From assembly GCA_050084515.1 (NCBI GenBank), contig CM114271.1, positions 66,588,001 to 66,652,000 of the forward strand: 64,000 nucleotides of DNA. The letters are read 5' to 3'. Made by a program: the position numbers and the translations under genes. This document shows, one piece after another, positions 60,201 to 64,000 of this stretch (position 1 is its first letter; each line of letters opens with the position of its first letter). The notes beneath the pieces are model-generated. The model was not told the origin of the DNA, made no database searches, and worked only from the letters and a program-made list of their open reading frames with translations. The DNA comes from Blasia pusilla. Taxonomy: Eukaryota > Marchantiophyta > Marchantiopsida > Blasiales.

Positions 60201-61193
60201 GATTCCACATGTAAGTTCCCAACCAATGCACTACCCAAATCGGTCTTGACCACCATTGTTTCGAAGGTGGTATCCTCCACTTGCGTCTCATCTGTGAGTA
60301 TCCCCTCGCGCTCTGTTGCTGCATTGAATTTAGCCGCCACTTGTGTCTCCCCCAAGCATTTAGCATCATCTTCTTCACTTCTCTGGGGAAAATTAGCCGC
60401 AACTTGGGTGCCCCAATCAAAATTAGCCGCTTGCTGAGTTTTCTCGGAGGAGGTTGCAACCACCTTGGCCACCCCTAGGCATTTTTTCCGCCTGCTGACT
60501 TCTCTCAAATAATTTAGGTGCTGAGGAGTGATGCGAGGAATTATCCGCCTGCTCAAGTTGCAAGGTAGTATCCGCGTCCATCATATCCTTATACGCCTCA
60601 TCAGGATATTCGCACTTGGTAGGCAACGTTGACGGTTGGTATTCAAGAAATCCCTTCCCTAGTATCTTCGCGCCATATCTACACGTCCGCAATCTATACC
60701 ATTTCTTTGTCCGTGCACAGTGCTTCGATCTGGAATTCAATGAGCACCAACAGTCGAGAGCAAATTCAAACTCATCAAAGTTCATGAAGACTTCATTCAA
60801 TCGAATGCGAGCAGCTTGCCTCTAGACTGAATAACATTTGAGACAACCAAATAAGTCAGCCAAAATGTTGGAAAGTGCATAGAATGGCGGCTATATGAAA
60901 GCTTTTAAACACCAACATTTAGCCATAGTCAACATTTAAACTTGAATTTTACCTTCTTCCAACGTGAAGCCCTGCAGATTGGGCTCGTTCTTGAACGCGG
61001 AGGCTCTCCATAAGTCAAACGCAGCTTTGTTGTCTGCTAATAATGCAGAGGACCGATACACACCACACTTCTTTTCTTGTACTTGGTTAGCGCTGATTAT
61101 GTCAAATTCATTCACAGGATAATGTTGCTTACTCAAATTAGGAGCATCTAGGACAAACACATAATTCTCTCTGAACAACTCACGACCATCCAT
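57244..61193 (-). pseudogene. MULE transposase (MuDR/FAR1-like superfamily) gene, broken
   Basis: Exons (-): 61193 to about 60950; about 60826-58895; 58553 to about 58060; about 57940-57244. The main exon holds a zinc-binding DNA-binding region (CDWRVRCQRHKRSDFCE, then H-T-C-P-S-H) and the DDE core: VVGIDAYHSKKKK, IASILDGNANTIILAYG, FVSDRQKGLL. The third exon has the SWIM finger CTCSCLEFQDTRWPCTH. The last has a CCHC knuckle (CSHCKEEGHNRKTC) and an acidic tail. Breaks: TAA at 59219-59221 in the core; one extra base in the GGG at 59009-59011, after which the family pattern resumes in another frame; a probable TAG near 57867-57869; and an unexplained frame change near 60430-60560. The peptide TQVAANF recurs in two exons. 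Confidence 0.88.
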
Positions 61194-61387
61194 TTGGAGG
61201 CCTCCACCCTCACCAATACTACAATGAACAATGTCAAGGAATAATCGTGAGTCGTAACACCAGAGAATATCTAAGGCACAACATATTTGCTGTCAACACG
61301 AGGTTACTCACATACAAGAACATGACAATACTTTCATACAAGAACATGAGGTGCGACCGGCTGCAAATCCGACATGGTAAGTACTAG

Positions 61388-61468
61388 GGGCCTCTCGAGC
61401 GTTAATACTTGGAGTGGGGCCTCTCATGGAACAAAAGTTCCGTTGGGGCCCGCTTAAGCGAATACCTC
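61388..61468 (-). repeat. MULE terminal inverted repeat, right
   Basis: This is the reverse complement of the left end at about 79% identity over 81 bp. Equal length with no gaps supports a true terminal repeat. Confidence 0.9.
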
Positions 61469-61477
61469 AAATTTAAA
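61469..61477. repeat. MULE target-site duplication, right
   Basis: AAATTTAAA directly follows the right inverted repeat and equals the left copy. Confidence 0.8.
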
Positions 61478-63723
61478 TGATATCACGATCATTATGATAT
61501 GAGTCTAACCTTGGTCTTTTTGTGATATGAGTCTAACCTTGGTCTCGCATACCCAAGTAAGATTCTTGTACATTGCATAGGCATCTTACTAATTTATTTG
61601 AATTTTTTTATTATAACAAAGATAAGAAAATTATGCAACAAGGAGGATAATAATACAAAATACGGACATATGGAGATAAAATATTAATATGAAACAAATT
61701 ATATGAGGATAATAATACCAACTTGGGATAAAAATACTACCACAAAAAAACTATACAAAGATAATAAACACTAACACAATTCAGAATTGCATTTGAATTT
61801 CATTAGCCTTTGGAAGGAACAAAAATACGCGTCACCAACAGAAGTCATACAAGCAATTATGAGCTTCTGGCAAGGCCCGTAATAAAGAAAGTTTTTCATT
61901 TCTAATGGATTCAATAATTTAGTTTATGATTGATGAGTTGGTCATGATCTATTGTGAAGGGAGATTCCATCTCACTACACACTATACATAGTGAAAATGC
62001 TCCCCTCTTGGAGGAGAAATATAACTCCTCATCATACTTTCTTTGAAATATGACCAAAATCTATTGGATAAGGAAATATGGAGGCTAAAGAAGACATTGG
62101 GTAAATTTTTTTATATAAAAAATCCATAGAAGTGAGTAATCCAATTGGTGTTTCCACATTTCCCAATTTTTACTTTCCTTCATAAATTTGAATTCTTATA
62201 TGGTGAAGGTGAAAGACATGAATTGACTTATTTTTCATAAAGATCTCTCACTCGTGTGGAAATCCTTCAAATACTTGGTGCGGTGGAGATGCATCGAGTG
62301 TTGGATTCTCCATCCATCCTTTGATTTTTTTGTTAGAATTGATTTTTTTTCAAGTAATTTTTTCCAAGGTTTTCAAAGACTTAAGAAAATTTGGAAAAAC
62401 ATTGGACGTTGGTATCTTTTTTCAAAATATATCAATTACACTCTCCATAAACATTTGACTATTCAATAAATTATTGAAAGGCCCTTTGTCCAAGCTATAT
62501 CTTGCAATGAAAAATACTAGTAATGTAAGAAGAGAATTTTATGCAATTTTATGCAATGCAACCGCATTTCAATTGCAACTTTGTGAGTGTCACAATAAAA
62601 AATTACTCACAATACTACAAATTTGACTTGCAATTAGAGACTCCGATGTTGCTCAAAATTTTTGTTTTATTACTCTCAAAATCTAGTCGCAATTGGCTCA
62701 AAAACAAAATCCCAATAGACTTGGAATATTTTGCAACGTTGCGATTGCAACACGAGCCAATTTAGACTTGCAATTGGAGGAGACTAGAAGAGTATTAGAG
62801 TTTCAAAAACTTACCATTGATGCTCAGACATCCCAAAAGGAGAAGACCTCTTCTCAGGTCTTTCAAACTTGCCATATGTCATCCATGACCTTATAAGTGA
62901 GGAACTCCCCATATCTAATAAACCGTGCAAGGCATTCACATAGTAAAATATGAACTAACTAACCCTACATTCCTAGGACGCGATGATATAAGAGATACTT
63001 ACAAAGGCATGGACGAATGCCTCCTCTTGTCGTTGACCAAATGAGTGAGTCTTTGACTCCCTTCTAGTGCTTAAGGCAAACACCGCACCTCCACCAATTG
63101 CAGCAATTGCTATCAGTCCATTTTCTCTCTAAGTTGTGGCATGTCAAGTTTGCAAGTCTATTGTTTTCTTATTGCGAGTATCATGCAAGTCCTAGGACTC
63201 ACACATTTCTTCCTAATGAAAATCCAGGGAGTGGCACTGATTGGCGGCTCTTGACACTTGTAAAATTCAAAATTTGCAACTTCAAGGACTCGCAAGAGAC
63301 TCAAATCTTTTGGTTTGTGCGAGAAATTTTTGAGACCTTCAAGTATTAGAAATTTTGGGAAGACACAAGATTTGAGTTTGCGACTCATCTTTGAGTTTGA
63401 GGAACTCAAAAAGAAGTTCCAAAGGGTGTAACTTGAACCCATTGGCAAGTACTTATGTCCCAATCGAACTTCATCTACTGAATTTTTTCGGTTTCACCCA
63501 TTGGAGTATCTTGTTTTGAGTCTTTCATAATACCCTCTAAAGTTGTTGCAAGCATAAAGGAAATTTAATATGCTCTAGAGGCCACCCATATAATCCATCT
63601 TATCTTACAAATGTTAGAGGATCCTTGAGCAAGAGCAAAATCAGGAGGCCAAATGATTATGCCTATACTATGCATATATGTTCGCTTAGGTTGCACTAGA
63701 ATCTTGTAGGCCCACCGAGATGA
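61478..63723. other. AT-rich intergenic DNA right of the MULE
   Basis: It starts with a 28-bp tandem duplication (GATATGAGTCTAACCTTGGT at 61496 and 61524). No domain or element end is seen. Confidence 0.55.
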
Positions 63724-63939
63724 GTGTTGAAGAATTCTCATGGAGGAAGGTATTGTGCCCATACACTTGATATTAGATGTAGAGACGAGCGTGCATATGG
63801 AAGGTTAATTCTCACGTCACTATATAAGGATAAATCTGACATGGAACAAGTAGTTGTATCACAAGTAATCATCCCCAAAGAAGCCTTTGAATGTGATGAT
63901 TTGGTTTTCCCAAACTTGTTCGATGATATTTTGGCATGA
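63724..63939 (+). CDS. Hypothetical 71-codon frame, possibly a gene fragment
   Basis: The frame has protein-like composition (LDIRCRDERAYGRLILTSLY, then VVVSQVIIPKEAF) and a normal amino-acid mix in an AT-rich context. No family is recognised and no splice context is clear. It may be a relic of a transposon or captured gene. Confidence 0.2.
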   Translation: MLKNSHGGRYCAHTLDIRCRDERAYGRLILTSLYKDKSDMEQVVVSQVIIPKEAFECDDLVFPNLFDDILA

Positions 63940-64000
63940 GGATGAGTAAATACCTCCATGCACGGCATGCAGGTGAGTACATGTGCAATCAAGGGTATGT

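Overview
The window is eukaryotic nuclear DNA from a land plant. The evidence is a spliced plant-type LRR receptor-like kinase gene, close in layout and C-terminal sequence to the Arabidopsis At2g16250 group, plus several plant retrotransposon families and a Mutator-like (MULE) transposon. The gene is GC-rich with a long pyrimidine-rich leader, and the surroundings are AT-rich and full of decayed transposons. This suggests a seed-free plant such as a bryophyte, but the species cannot be fixed from sequence alone.

Layout. 1-7280 (+): most of a decayed Ty3/gypsy element (element 1), cut by the window edge in gag. 10.69-17.93 kb (-): a second, 3'-truncated member (element 2) facing the first. 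26.03-28.39 kb (-): a third member reduced to LTR, leader and the first gag codons (element 3). 18.2-19.8 kb (-) and about 33.85-35.09 kb (+): two fragments of one Ty1/copia family. 35.13-36.86 kb (-): non-coding DNA of another LTR element. The rest of 7.4-39 kb is AT-rich DNA with diverged dispersed repeats. 41438-45374 (+): the only host gene with an intact reading frame, an LRR receptor pseudokinase in four exons. 47948-61468: a 13.5-kb MULE with 81-bp terminal inverted repeats and a perfect 9-bp target duplication. It carries a decayed transposase gene, a second multi-exon gene on the same strand, and many copies of a TAGCCGC-type motif. 61.5-64 kb: AT-rich DNA with no gene I recognise.

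Main result. The Ty3/gypsy family carries a cytosine-C5 DNA methyltransferase domain between protease and reverse transcriptase. Its motif order and signature residues are of the animal DNMT3 type, not the permuted plant DRM type. Two copies in the window hold it in the same position, so it belongs to the family. Element 1 also ends its integrase region with a degraded PHD finger. The element may therefore once have encoded both a DNA-methylation writer and a histone-tail reader. Retrotransposons carrying DNMTs have been reported in dinoflagellates and charophyte algae; a land-plant Ty3/gypsy lineage with a DNMT3-like domain plus a PHD finger would extend that.

Most nonsense codons in these elements and in the second MULE gene fit C-to-T changes at CAA, CAG or CGA, as expected from long-term cytosine methylation. 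All transposon genes here look dead as sequenced. The receptor gene looks functional but lacks key kinase residues.
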